Positions 31,962 to 53,527 of a stretch of 64,000 bases of DNA are shown here, in pieces. Source of the stretch: Lumbricus terrestris (lineage: Eukaryota > Annelida > Clitellata > Crassiclitellata > Lumbricidae). How positions within the stretch are numbered: the first letter of the stretch is position 1; every line of letters starts with the position of its first letter. The stretch is from positions 57,894,156 to 57,958,155 of the forward strand of contig OX457042.1 in NCBI GenBank assembly GCA_949752735.1, read 5' to 3'. Below the pieces are notes generated by a model, which ran no database searches, had not been told where the DNA came from, and saw only the letters and a program-made list of their open reading frames with translations. Made by a program: the position numbers and the translations under genes.

Positions 31962-32099
31962 GTGACGTTTAGCTGAGGGTTTAACTGTGTGTAAATTAAA
32001 TCTTCTAGCTATGGCATTTTGTGAAACGCATGTAGCCTACTAGACCTATGTGTATTATCTGTAATCGCAGCATACAACGTAAAGCACGTTCCTACATAG

Positions 32100-32385
32100 G
32101 ATTCTAAAATTAACGAGTGATAGACCGAGTCTTGCGCTCTGCATCCCGTCTAATTGGACACGTTCCCGAATTTGATCACGACCTGCAACTATGAAGAATC
32201 TATAGGCTTTTACGATGTGCGTCCAGTGGTCTGGAATGGCTCAAACAGGAGCGACGTCTGCTCCCTTGGAATATTACTGAAACATTTTATTCGACTTAAA
32301 GCTGGCTTTTGCCGTGCTAGGGAGAGCCTCTGAGTAGTCCACTGCAGAGAAATTCTTGAGTGATTGATTGAATGAATGACATAAA
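32100..32385 (+). pseudogene. LINE tail upstream of the F-box exon of copy B
   Basis: Decayed CR1/L2-like 3' end (GAGCCTCTGAGTAG, then TGATTGAATGAATGA). It is also present at the same position before the copy D F-box exon (58255-58625), so it predates the duplication. Confidence 0.55.
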
Positions 32386-32429
32386 ATATCGTCTTCTAGT
32401 ATTAATGTTGCATATTTTGTTTATTGCAG

Positions 32430-42147
<9,718 letters not shown>

Positions 42148-42534
42148 ACTCACATTTTGACCAAATCGTCCCTCGATAATGAGCTACTAACTCCATTGAT
42201 CACTTTGAATATTTAGCAGATAATTATAAGAACTGCGTTTTTAAGGTTCTGCGTAAGTCGGTGCAAGAATCTACCAGAGGGCTCGTGCTGTTGAGCAGCC
42301 CTTTATTAACCAATACTATAGACCATGCGCATTGTGCAGCGCGCATTAGGACTATAATAATTATATGCATCAATAGGAAATCTATGTCTAACACTGGTCT
42401 AGTACCTTGGTGCGTTTAAAACTGAGTGTAGGCTCCCCATGCCTGTAATTATAACGCTCGCCTTGCTCGCTGGAGGGCCAGAAGGTCTTATGCCTCGTTC
42501 TTGCATTTTTAACTTACTTGCCGAAGTGACATCT
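42148..42534. other. 3' flank of copy B
   Basis: It matches the flank of copy D (63181-63390 and 63630-63690) and, over the first 90 bp, those of A and C. No gene. Confidence 0.5.
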
Positions 42535-42542
42535 AGCGATTA

Positions 42543-42959
42543 GGTTCCCGGACAATTCGTCGCCGGACAATTGGGAGCGGACAATTGGGAGCGGACAATT
42601 GGGAGCGGACAATTCGGACCGGACAATTGGGAGCGGACAATTGGGAGCGGACAATTCGGGTTAACATTAAACCTAACCCTAACCAGTAACCCTAACCCTA
42701 ACCCTAACATTTACTTCACACGATTGCTTGCCATTCACAAGAAAAAATAGGCTTAAACGATTGAATGAAAGTTTGATCGCCGTAAGCGCCTGTTAGTGGT
42801 TCACAATTTCCGGTCCGAATTGTCCGCTCCGAATTGTCCGCTCCGAATTGTCCGCTCCCAATTGTCCGCTCCCAATTGTCCGGTCCGAATTGTCCGCTCC
42901 CAATTGTCCGCTCCCAATTGTCCGCTCCCAATTGTCCGGCGACGAATTGTCCGGACACC
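42543..42959. mobile_element. Foldback element with telomere-like core
   Basis: 417 bp bounded by an 8-bp direct repeat AGCGATTA (42535-42542, 42960-42967). The ends are GGTTCCCGGACAATTCG and the complement of GGTGTCCGGACAATTCG. The arms are tandem 16-bp units (GGACAATTGGGAGC), inverted between the left (42547-42660) and the right (42807-42955). The loop contains a run of CCCTAA-type repeats (about 42668-42708). No ORF. It is probably recent, given the clean target repeat. Confidence 0.85.
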
Positions 42960-43243
42960 AGCGATTAAGCGTACTGCTGAGTGGATTGGAACTTACCTGT
43001 TGGAACCAAGGACTCTAGTGGAAGCTTTAAACCGAAGTGATCCACCCTCTCTTTCTTACCAGGAATTTCTCGACATGCGCCCACGGCTGTTTGAAGACAA
43101 GCGACAACACTGTTATTCACGTGCTCATCTGTGTTCGAATCCCACTCGGCAGATTTGGTTGGAGATAGGGTAGATCTATACCACTTGTTTCTGGATATCT
43201 GCATTTCTGATTCCCCTGGGCGCCCTAATTGTTGCCCTATTAA

Positions 43244-43700
43244 CCGTCAGGCTACCAAGCTTTTTTGTAGCATGAACTACCAAGGGGGGGGTGGTTACCA
43301 CCACCCCTGGATTTTGGGTTTGGTTTGAGATATATCATAACTTGCAATACACCATTGGATAGAGCATTCATTTCTGCACAAAATGATATATTTAGGTTTA
43401 AAAATATATGAATCTACCTCGAAATTATACAATTTTTACCTGGGGACCCTTTGATTCCACAAACGTGTACTTTTGCATGGGCAGAATATTAGATTCTGTG
43501 TGTGTTTTGAACATGTGTGTTAATATTTATGTATGTATATATGTATGTATGTATACATGTATGTATGCATGTATGTATGTAGGTATGTATGTATGCATGC
43601 ATGTATGTTTGTAAATATATATGTAAATATGAATGTATGTACGAAGGTATGCGTGCGTGCATGCATATATGTAATTATGTATGTATGCATATTTGTATGC

Positions 43701-43752
<52 letters not shown>

Positions 43753-44318
43753 GTCTGTATGTATGTATGTCTGAAAATATATATATATATATATATATGT
43801 ATGAATGTATGTACGAAAGCATGCATGTGCGAATGCAAGTGTGTCAAAAAATAGCCCTTCACGCCCTCTATGGAATGGCATAATTTATTTCTCTTCAAAA
43901 ATAAATTATGGATACGGTATAATAGAAAAAGCATGACATTTTTGCGAAAATAAAATCTATTTTTATATATTGTAATTTATTGTGAGCACTTCCGGTTGTC
44001 ACAGGACAACTCAATTAACATGGAAATGTAGCCCCACATTCCCTCTATAGAATGGTATAATTTGTGTCTCATCATATTAAACGGCGGAAAAGATATAGCC
44101 GATAATCTAGGGGGTGGTATCCACCCCCCTGGTGCCTCGGGTATATCGGGTATAACTTTTGAACGGTATGGAGCATCATCAAACATTTTACCTCAAAATG
44201 TGTGCAAATAAACCCTCTACAGCTACCTAAAATGGCAAAATTTTATTCCAAACGAAACAAGAATTATTTGGAAAAAACCTAGGGGGCGGATGGTAACCCC
44301 CCCCTGGTAGCCCGAGGG
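43244..44318. mobile_element. piggyBac-like non-autonomous element
   Basis: TTAA flanks both ends (43240-43243, 44319-44322). The termini are CCGTCAGGCTACCA and the complement of CCCTCGGGCTACCA, each followed by a G/C run (GGGGGG.GGTTACCA). The TTAA target and CC-rich ends suggest piggyBac-type mobilisation. The interior has a large ATGT microsatellite and no transposase. Confidence 0.65.
43520..43810. repeat. ATGT/AT microsatellite
   Basis: Imperfect (ATGT)n with (AT)n runs inside the piggyBac-like element. The Tyr/Cys/Met- and His/Thr-rich open frames across it are artefacts. Confidence 0.9.
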
Positions 44319-44322
44319 TTAA

Positions 44323-46023
44323 TGCTGATTGCTGTGCTAAGGCCCTTTCAGTTTCGTGCTATGTTTCCTCTTGATTCTTGGCCAGATAAAGTAACTCATA
44401 AGATTGTTGCACCATAAATGCCTACACCTTATCAGTAAATCGCTCATACCTTGAATTAATCGATTCCTCTTGGACGCTCTCCATAGAAAGTGTCTTGCTT
44501 AACGCAGGGGTTTCCCCGTAATTGTCTGAATTAATATCATCCATGATAATTTCAACAATTATTATTATTTTCAAGTTAGACAATCCAGCTATAACTTTAC
44601 ATGAGAATGATTTGATACCCGAAAGTTTCTTCTCAACAAGACAGACAATTTCACGAAATTCCAAAATTCAACCGATATTTTAAGCAAATTTTTATTAACT
44701 TCAGCGCACGTCTTCTCTCACTGAAATCTACTGTAAGACTGCCGCCCAACGGACTCTGCTGTCGTCAGACGGTGAATCGAGGCCTCTGATTGGTCAGCAG
44801 ACGCCTCAGAAGCCTCACGTGCGGAAGCCTCTCAAAAATACTGCGTAGAAAACTAAAAATAGCGGTGACGACATTCTGTTATGAACTAAAAGTAGACAAC
44901 CATGATCTAGCTATAGCACAAGAAATAGTATATAAATAAGTAAGGGCCCGTAACGTTTTCACCAAGGTTACACTTGCTCTCTGGACAAGGAGATCATGCC
45001 TGTCAAGTGAAGTTAGTGCAGAGGTTCTTAACGTTTTAAGGTGCGCGACACAGCTAAACTTGCAACCGTCATAATTACATGTAGAGTTGTTACAGGCTAT
45101 GATCAATATCGTTAATTAAAAAAATAAAATAAAATTAAACTAGCTTATAATTGAGTGTAAATTGTTAAAACTGTTAATGAATGGAAATGTTGACATTGGA
45201 TGCTTTCTCGTTTCCAATGATCTAAAGCCATGTCGTTTTAAGAATTTTCGCCCAACAGTTAGTCCTAATTTGGTATTTAGTACTACATCACTGGACAACT
45301 CATCAATTCTTGACCCAACAGTTAATTTGGTCTAAGCATAGGCTACCTATTTAGAAACGAATCCACAGGTTTTACGACTGCAATGCGTAGGCTTACTGTT
45401 GCGTAGCAACATAGCCTTGGTCCCTGGACACTTTAAGCGTGGGGGACTTAAAAAACTAACGAATGAATATAATTCGATGGCTATATCAAACTGGCTTTAG
45501 GTTAAAAAAGTCCATTCAAGATATCATGAATTATATCCATAGTCCAACCCACACTGGTGAATCAAGACAAAGTAAGAAAACATGGGATAAAGATAGCTAG
45601 GCCTAAACATTATCGAAGCGAAACGCTACCCTTGTAAACGTCCAGTTTCTAGAACGGAAAACTGAAAAAGTGAAGGCAATTTTTTAAGGCCTATCACCCT
45701 TGGCACTTCCGGGGCCCTGGACTTTGTACACCAATGGTTGTTACGCTCTGAACACGCAAATATTCTAGGAGGGCACATCAGACCACTCCGCATCATCAGT
45801 TGCTATTTCCGTTTCTCTAAGATAATTTATTGCTCCAAATTATTTTGGAAGGTAAACGCGTAGGCATATTAATTTTTAGAGTCTTACGTTATAAGCTTAC
45901 GCCATTATATGGGTCTCATCGTTGTTTTCCTACAAGTCGGATTGGTAAAAATAATATAGGCCTATTTACTTACATAGAACTTGCAGCGCTGCTCACAAGA
46001 GTAGGCCCTATACGCGGGTATAC
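44323..46023. other. Unassigned intergenic DNA
   Basis: No gene recognised. A GC-richer patch at 44735-44835 contains CCTCTGATTGGTCAGC and repeated GAAGCCTC but has no clear identity. Confidence 0.35.
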
Positions 46024-46031
46024 AGCGTGTA

Positions 46032-46168
46032 CAGTGGCGGCGCCAGGATTTCAGTTTTGGGGAGGTAAAGGGGGTAAATCGTCCAAAATTTTTATTTTTA
46101 CATAGGAGAAAAAATGGATGGCCTTTTTCAGGGGGGCTTAGCCCCCTGCCCCCCTAGCGCCGCCACTG
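46032..46168. mobile_element. hAT-type MITE
   Basis: 137 bp, ends CAGTGGCGGCGCCAGG and CCCCTAGCGCCGCCACTG, inside an 8-bp duplication AGCGTGTA (46024-46031, 46169-46176). The interior has GGGGGTAAA and a GGGGGGCTTAGCCCCC hairpin. The 8-bp target and CAGTGGCGG end fit hAT-type elements. Confidence 0.8.
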
Positions 46169-46179
46169 AGCGTGTACTC

Positions 46180-47067
46180 ACCTCCGGGGAAAAACCTCTT
46201 CGTATACTCACCTCCTGAAAACCAGGTATACGCGGGTAAAAAGCAATGTAGGCCTACACTGGCATTATAGTCTACGCGAGCAAATCAGGGTGCATACGGC
46301 TATTTAAGATTTTAAGTGTATTTCGAAACTAATGACTAAAAAGTTATCATTTTTTTGGACTGATGATAATATATTATCTGAAGATTTTGGCCGGATGACC
46401 AAACAAGGTCGTCAGAAATTTCGGACCCAAAAAAGTCCGGTTTTTCTCCCGGTCAGCGTGTAGGCCCTACTCACCTAAAAATTTACCAGTACTGTAACAG
46501 CCCTGCCTAGAAGTGGGATTTATGAAAGCAATCTCGCTTAAATCGAAACTGTAATGTGAACACTAACTTTGAAATTAAATAGATGCTTGATTGATGAAAT
46601 ATAATTGCTGCCTGCGTAGAGGCGGCATTAGTTAAATGAATTCTTGCCAAAAACAGAAGCTGGATACATGTAGATGAGAAGACCTTTTTTTTAGTCATCG
46701 ACCAAAATCTTCAGCCTTGCGCTTCATTTTTTTGGGGGGCTAAAGGGGGTAAATCTTCCAAATATTTTATTTTTACATGGCGAAAAAAATAGATGGCCTT
46801 TTTTAGGGGGCTTAACCCCCCAGCATCCCCCCCTTAGCGCCGCTAATGACAGTAGGCATTGTTCCTTATTAATTTTATGTCTTCGTAACCGGATACTTTA
46901 TTTCGCAAAGGGGATACGATAATTAGGAGATACTCTATTTCGTGACACCGGCCGTTTTTCATGATCAAGGTCCGACTTATAATTTGGCAAAACTAATTTT
47001 CTTCTATTTAATATTTAAATAATAGTACTGGTTGAATGAGAATATCTTTATCAACTATCTTTATCCC
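46180..47067. repeat. Decayed repeats upstream of copy C
   Basis: The repeat shared with 39190-39565 (46180-46505) is followed by decayed foldback-inner units (AGAAGCTGGATAC near 46655). A second, decayed relative of the hAT MITE runs from about 46685 to 46850 (GTCATCGACCAAAATCTTC ... TTAGCGCCGCTAATGA). No coding sequence. Confidence 0.5.
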
Positions 47068-47888
47068 AATTGCGAGATGAAATCTACATATTCTTTGTAT
47101 CATCTTTTATACCGCCTTCTTCGCCTCCTGTAATTCATGTATTTGAAGATCAAAATCCATTTAATTGGCAAAAGAAAATCAAACTAACAGAGATCAGAAA
47201 TCCCAAAGACATTGAAGCCAACGAAATAGAAAATTGTCTCTACGTCACTGACTTTATTTAAGCTTATACTGCGAGAAGGAGCGTCTTGTGGAAGATAACA
47301 AGAGAAGAAGATGGCGGACACAAAATCATCAAATGGCTGACAGTTGATTATATATATATACCACGTAGTATGTCAGTGTCAACCGATGGTCGGTTCTTGG
47401 CTCTCAATAATTTCTCTTTGATGATCTACGGACCAGACGCAGAACTTATTCGATCCGTTCAGTTACCAACAGACATCAGTAATCCTCGTCATGCAGTGGA
47501 AACATCTATCGGAAATTTCCTCATACTTCATTGGTTGATGCAAGAGAAGGGAGAGAATGAATCGAAATGGGTTATAAGTCAATTGAGCAGAGATGGACAA
47601 ATGGTTATTCGTCGTTTTATTCCTTCAAATAAGAAACAAGAACTGAATTATCCTCTTTATCTCGTAATCGATTCAGCGGATCGAGTGTTTGTTGTTGATT
47701 ATGGGAATGGTAGATTGATTCTCTTGGATTCCGATCTAAGATGGAACAGAATTCTTATTCCAACAGGAGAGAAAGAGGAAACGAGAATCCGTTTGCCAAA
47801 GAGATTGTGTTACGACGAAGACAAGAAACAACTGATTGTCGCAGGATATCAAGTCAGGCCTAATGTTTACTCTATTACAAGGAAGTAA
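47068..47888 (+). pseudogene. Copy C: truncated NHL propeller
   Basis: This is homologous to the last exon of A, B and D from LRDEIYIFF onward; about 30 codons and the splice acceptor are missing at the 5' end. A TAA at 47259-47261 interrupts the frame after ENCLYVTDFI, where about four extra codons are also present. The frame then continues to TAA at 47888 through WVISQLSRDGQ and LILLDSDLRWNRILI. No F-box, CARD or X exon lies upstream. It is most likely a pseudogene from the same duplication process. Confidence 0.8.
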
Positions 47889-48769
47889 ACTCACTTTTTG
47901 CCCAAAGTTTCCGTCCCTACTATGGTACTAAACTCCGTTAGTAAATTTGAATATTTTGCAGATAATAAGAATAACATAGCCTAAAATAGTATTTGAGACA
48001 GTTTCCTTCTATTTTTGGAAATATTGCTCATCCACTACATTGGAGAAAATTGTATTGTATCTTTGAATTTACAACGCTCCTCTCAGAGTGCACACTAATC
48101 AGAGGCGCCCCATGTGACAAAACCCAGGGAGGAGAAGCAAGACTTAGTGTTGAGACAGCGAAAAGAGTGGCTTCGGGTAACAGTTACCGCTTTCTAAATT
48201 TTATTGATCTTCATTTGAACTAAACCCGACTCACATTCTGCTATTGGTTCGCCTTCGGATGGCGACATAATTATACTAAAATTTTAATCGAGGACTATCT
48301 TTATTCGGTGAACCTAAAATCTGATGGCGTTGCATCCATTCAGACGGGATAAACGATCTCGCCCGATCAATTCATTTCAAAACGAAGAGGGTCGAAGTTG
48401 TCACAGAAAAGAGTCTACATTTCCATGTACGTCCTGATGCTAAATATGAACAATATACGACCAAGTTACAAAAGTTTCAATAAAGCACTCTCTGGTAATT
48501 TTTCACAGATTACTGACCAGTTGAACTTGTGTTGGACCAATGCTGTGGAACGTAATCGTTGTAACTTTAAGCTGGCGTTATTAGAATGGAAACGGTTGAC
48601 CTTGTCCACCAGAAAATAGTCTCTTATGAACATAGCCAACATGACAAATGCATGGATTTTATATGAAGTAGGCTACCTCCTACTTGGTCGCTTGCTCCTT
48701 AGAGCTTTGTAATTATAGGCCAATAATTGACCTATAATTACAATACAATATATTAGCCCTATTATATTG
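47889..48769. other. Flank of copy C, unassigned
   Basis: The first 90 bp match the 3' flanks of A and B. A weak LINE/SINE tail (CAGAGGCGCCCC) is near 48100. No gene recognised. Confidence 0.35.
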
Positions 48770-48905
48770 GATCTAACAGCAGCGCCCAAATAAGATATAT
48801 TTAGCCTTCATCCTGCGCAAATTAGCTCGGAGATACTATTATCTCCGAGCTAATTTGATCAGGATGAAGGCTAATATATCTTGTTTGGGCGCTACTTTAG
48901 ATCTA
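48770..48905. mobile_element. Hairpin MITE
   Basis: Arms of about 53 bp (AGCGCCCAAATAAGATATAT ... AGCTCGGAGA at 48781-48833 and the complement at 48842-48893) with an 8-nt loop. Weaker pairing extends outward through GATCTAA. It would fold into a near-perfect stem. No ORF. Confidence 0.75.
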
Positions 48906-50480
48906 GGCCTAATGTGAATTAGCAGAATTATCATAATTTATATGACTAACCGGATCTATTTTTCGACGATGATAAGAGACTTGTGACGGTGGAGTCGATG
49001 TTTCTCTATAATTGAGCTGCATTGTCCAACTGTGATGCATCTCGCGTCTTGCTCGACGCACATAGAAGGTCGCTTGACGCCCTCTTTCTCCACGGACCGA
49101 GACGATTATGGCAACTGTGCGATAATTCGGCGTCTATGGTGCTGAAAGTTAACAGACGTTTGGCCCTTACTTAGTTTCTACAGAATAAGAGCTTATTAGT
49201 CTAGTTTTGTCATAAAAGCCGAAAATTGTGATTCGAGCCACTTATTTTCTTGTTTTTTATATATCAAGCAGCAGAAATTCACTGTAGGTGAATAATCGCA
49301 ATTGATTTTATGGCTACTTATGGCTGAAGATTGAACGAAGATAGAATAATTGCTACAACTGACGCAGTAAGTACGCTTTGCTTCCGTCACAGTCGCCTTC
49401 TTTGCGAAATATTCAGAATAGGCCCAATGACATAATAACAATATTCAGTCAATAGAACCATGTGGATCTAGTGTTCGATGTATACCATAACACTATAATA
49501 TCCAGTGCTTAAAGCGTGAAAAATAAACTTGGAAGGAAGTGCTTGTACGCCCTAACCTTTCCCGGCTGTGCTGGCCAATAAGTGGCAGGACGGTGTTCGG
49601 ATTTTAACATAAGTGCATGGACGCCGTCCATGACCGTCCAGGAACAATTTAAGCCCTGGGCGAAGTCGTCATCGCCAAGATAGTGGTCACCATCCAGCGA
49701 AGAACTAAAGCACTCCCTTTCGTTCTTAGCCTCCACGCACAGTCGTTGCGAAGACGCCCTACCCAATAGCAACGAGTCCATAATCGTTAATATGCAAAGA
49801 CACTCCCGCACAAAAAAGAGAATTTGCGTCATTGCAACACGACTTCATTTCAGCAATATCTGGCAAAAATGTCTGCCAAAAATCGTTGCACGCGGGCACA
49901 ACAGTCCAGAACACATCTGCAAATCTCCCTTCAAAGAAGACAAAGCCACACCCACTGACGAAACCACAGCGTCGAGCGTCTGACATAATTGCTCGAAAAC
50001 CTCTCTGAGTAATGGCAAAGCTGCCAAAGCACGTCAAAATAATGCAATAAAATCTGACGAAAATTTCTCAACAGCCATAGAAGCATCGACACACTCGGGT
50101 TCGACAGTCAGCAACAGCGTATGTGCGAGAAATACGTGAAACGGACAATAATGCCGTCCAAAAACAACTGCCCCTTTCGTGCAGAATTCACGTCTTTGTC
50201 AACAGGCAAAATGTCATTCAGTCAATTGAAGTTCATCAGTTGACCCATGCTCAAAAACGAAACAATGCGTGGGCAACACAACCATGCGAACAACAACCAT
50301 TCGTCCACATAAATAAACCCACATAGACAGAAGTGCTAGAGGTCTCCCATCAGTCTAAGAAGGTCAGTCATCCGTGACTATTGTGCATCCAAGGTATATC
50401 ATGTCAGTCCAGACCAGTCGTGGGATTCAACAAAATCGACGTACATGTACAGCAGCCAAATTTCACAAAACAATTTGAAT
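48906..50480. other. Unassigned intergenic DNA
   Basis: No recognisable gene. Short frames on both strands between 49500 and 50330 lack known domains. Confidence 0.35.
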
Positions 50481-50489
50481 AAGAACAAA

Positions 50490-50880
50490 CGTGAGTCTAT
50501 CATTATATCTTTTAGCGAGTCCACCCACTTTTTTGACGACTTAAGACGTAGCGCAAAAAGTAATAAAAAAACTGAATTTCATCAAGTCGCATCTCAAATA
50601 ATTGCAATCAAATGGATTTAATATTGCTTCATAATTTGTGTTCAATTTCTTCACTGTCCGCTACCCGCGCGCACTTGTTATGAGCCTCTGTCACATATTA
50701 ACTCTATTGCTACCATCAATTCTGTTATCGCTCTTGGTTTTGGCCGCAGGTTATGATAATTATTTCTCCAGCATTTCTCTCCACACATGATAATCTATCG
50801 GGTCTAAATCCGGAGATTTGGGGCTATTGGTTCTTCTCAATGAACCCAGTACAATAATATTGACGTTGAACCCAGCTTCT
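50490..50880 (-). pseudogene. Mariner/Tc-like transposase C-terminal remnant
   Basis: The minus strand shows SPDLDPIDYHVW-like sequence near 50790-50830 (the third catalytic region, PDL.PIDY..W) and ends EEIEHKL* at 50629-50660. Several stops and frame changes intervene. The 3' flank (50495-50620) matches that of the element at 56560-57221. Confidence 0.65.
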
Positions 50881-51349
50881 TTAATCAGTATGCGGACTTT
50901 TCATCTCCGGACGATTCATCCCCGGACGGCAATATAAGGCATAGGTTCTAAATAGGTCTCATAAAATAACACTTAAGCCTATGAAACATGCAATTAAATA
51001 GATATCATAAAAGTCTATAACAGGGGTTATTTTAAGGAATTTTCTCAACTGCACATAAATGACGTATTTTGAAACTGGACATAAGAAAGTCGTTGACCAG
51101 GGATTTGTCCCCCAAAGCGGAAGCGTCTGGGCCACTATGTCACTTGTGTCGTGGTTTTTGCGGATTTCAATCGTCTTGGTCTTTTACTGCCAGCGTATCG
51201 CCACCCATCTGGCAAACCTTCCTCGTTTTGTCCGGGCTTAGGACCGGCGCAGGGACGTTGTTGGTTCCCTGTGGCGGAGGATGGATGCAGTTTAACGTCG
51301 TGCCCAGGACAATGTAATGTTTAGGACTTAGGAGTGGGTAAATTGAAAC
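50881..51349. other. Unassigned DNA with a decayed foldback piece
   Basis: 50890-50930 has three CGGAC-type units (ATCTCCGGACGATTCATCCC) like the arms of the foldback elements. No gene. Confidence 0.35.
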
Positions 51350-52815
51350 CTTTACACCGGGCCGGTGTTGGTTGCAAGTTGCAACGACCCTCGGGGAAGG
51401 TTGCAACAGCATTGAAAGTAGTCTAAATATTCAAATAAGGCTGCGTAGCCCTGGAGCCAACTGCGGCCTGGCTATGCATCTAGATTATAAGAATGTAATA
51501 ATTAAACAAATTCAAAAACTGCCCTAGTAATCGTCATGCGAAAAGTCTGATAAATATTTTCCAGTGGCCTATAACCGATACAGTTGGACAGGATAGAAAA
51601 CAATTATATTAATTTCATTTTGTTAACATCTTTTCTGGTAAGAAAAAGTGGGAAGGGGAAGATGAGTGCGAACAGAACATCACTGCTAGGGGTCGTTCCA
51701 GACTGGCCGAGCCAGTACTGGTTACACCTAGAGGCTGCTAGATTTATTTGCCCTAGTCACCATTAGAGGTGGCTCAAGTGAGACTGATAAGGCTAGATGT
51801 TTCTCACGACTGGCAACCAGGAAGTAGTTAGGCAGGCGTGAAACTCTAAGGCAATGTCACTGTAAATAAAAAAATTTACACAAAACTTTCCGAGTCGCGG
51901 CAATGAAAGTGAGTCGATCGGGTTACCGGAAACGCAACTTTTTTGGCCTAGGATCCAACTCTATACGGAAGGCAATATCACCGTATTATGTCAACGTATT
52001 ATGTCAATAGAAAAAAAATTAAAATTTGAGAAAAAAAATTATAAATTTTTTTTTATTAACATTTTTTTTAAGTAAATTTTTTTACAAAATTATTTGAGTC
52101 GCGGCAATAAAAGACGGTCGGTCGGGTTGGTCGGGTACACAACATTATTTTTTTGGCCTTACTAACAGAACCGCAATCAGTTTTCGTTAACAATTTCTCA
52201 TCATCGTGGACATTTTAGAGATTAGAAATAGACCAAAAAAGGTCAATTGATTAGATTATGTAACGTGGCTTAATTATTCAATCAGTGTACCAATTATAGA
52301 ATGCATATGCCTGTAATACTTTAATACAATGTGGCACAATGTGCTCTAACTGTGACGGGCAGGCCAACAATAAAAATGGCTTATTGAAATAAATGTATGG
52401 GTTGGTTGCAACATGTTGCAACCATTCCTGAAAAATGTTGCAACCAACCCCGAAGCAATGCTTGGACAGTGTTATGGAACAAAATTTCGACGGCGCTGAT
52501 TATAACTAAAATGACTAAATGCATTTTCAAACTTAATTACTTGTCCAACTTATAAAACCAAACCGAAAAATATTTCTTCAAAACATTCGGTTATATAACG
52601 AAAAAACAAAAAAAAACGAAAAATTTACTTTCGATTGCCAAAAATGAAATTTTTTTGGGTAGTCTTTATCAATTGCCTGCTAAGAAATTGAGACACATTG
52701 GCCTAAAATGTATTCTTTACAAAATAGTTTGCTTAATTTTGAGTTGCTATTATGTACCAGCGAAATATCGATAGTGTTGCAACCAACACGTGTTGCAACC
52801 AGCCCTGGTCTCCCC
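51350..52815. repeat. Region with GTTGCAACC-rich ends and direct repeats
   Basis: GGTGTTGGTTGCAAGTTGCAA (51365) is mirrored by CACGTGTTGCAACCAGCCC (52788). Similar palindromic units occur at 52390-52446. A 75-bp direct repeat with GAGTCGCGGCAAT lies at 51890 and 52095. This may be one non-autonomous element, but I cannot fix its ends. Confidence 0.35.
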
Positions 52816-53527
52816 TACGTCTCTTCCTGCTTCAGCTTGTCAGAGCAAGCGGCAAAAGCAGGAGAAAGTAGAATATACGATGGCCAAGAAATTGTCATTA
52901 TGGTATGAAGGATAACCCCGGTCTTTACAACTTTATCAGGATATCAAACTGCAAATTCTTCTGTCTTCAGCCTATGCGTGATTTTTAGCAGAACCTTGTC
53001 TTCGATTACATCACCCATTTTCCGCGCTCTTACTTCATGCACACGGGTGACCTACGCCGCATCGGTCTAATGCTTGACTTGAAAACTGCATGTAATCACC
53101 ATATCTATTCTATGGTTCACGCCACATTTCAACAGGCCTGCTCTTTTCCTGAACATAAATATCACACAAATTAACCGCCTCAAAGATGTTCACTTTGGGC
53201 TATTACTATCATGTTTGTGTCCAACTTTTTACCACTAACTTATCGTCGGTTCACGCAACAAGGCAAAAAGTAACTGCACAAGATCTGATTTTCAACTGCA
53301 CAAATCTCTTTTCCAACTACACACTTTGTGTCCAGCTGCACGTTAAAATAACCCCTGCTGCAGTCATTCTGAAGCTGGATTGATGAACAATAATTTTCAA
53401 TGAAAAATGGCTTTAAAATATTTGCTGACGAAATAGAAGCGGGATTTATCGAACAAATTCTTGCCTAAAGAGAAGCTGGATCGACTAAAAGGATTCTCAG
53501 CAAACTAGAAGTTGGATTTATTAAAGA
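52816..53527. other. Unassigned DNA with decayed foldback units
   Basis: 53370-53527 has GAAGCTGGATTGATGAA-type units as in the inner arms of 2222-2861. The rest is unrecognised. Confidence 0.35.

Noticed and set aside
42668..42708. A chromosome end or true telomere
   Set aside because: Only a few CCCTAA units inside a 417-bp element with target duplications, and ordinary sequence continues on both sides.
43520..43934. Cys/Tyr/His-rich open frames on both strands
   Set aside because: They are generated by the ATGT microsatellite and have no domain or splice evidence.
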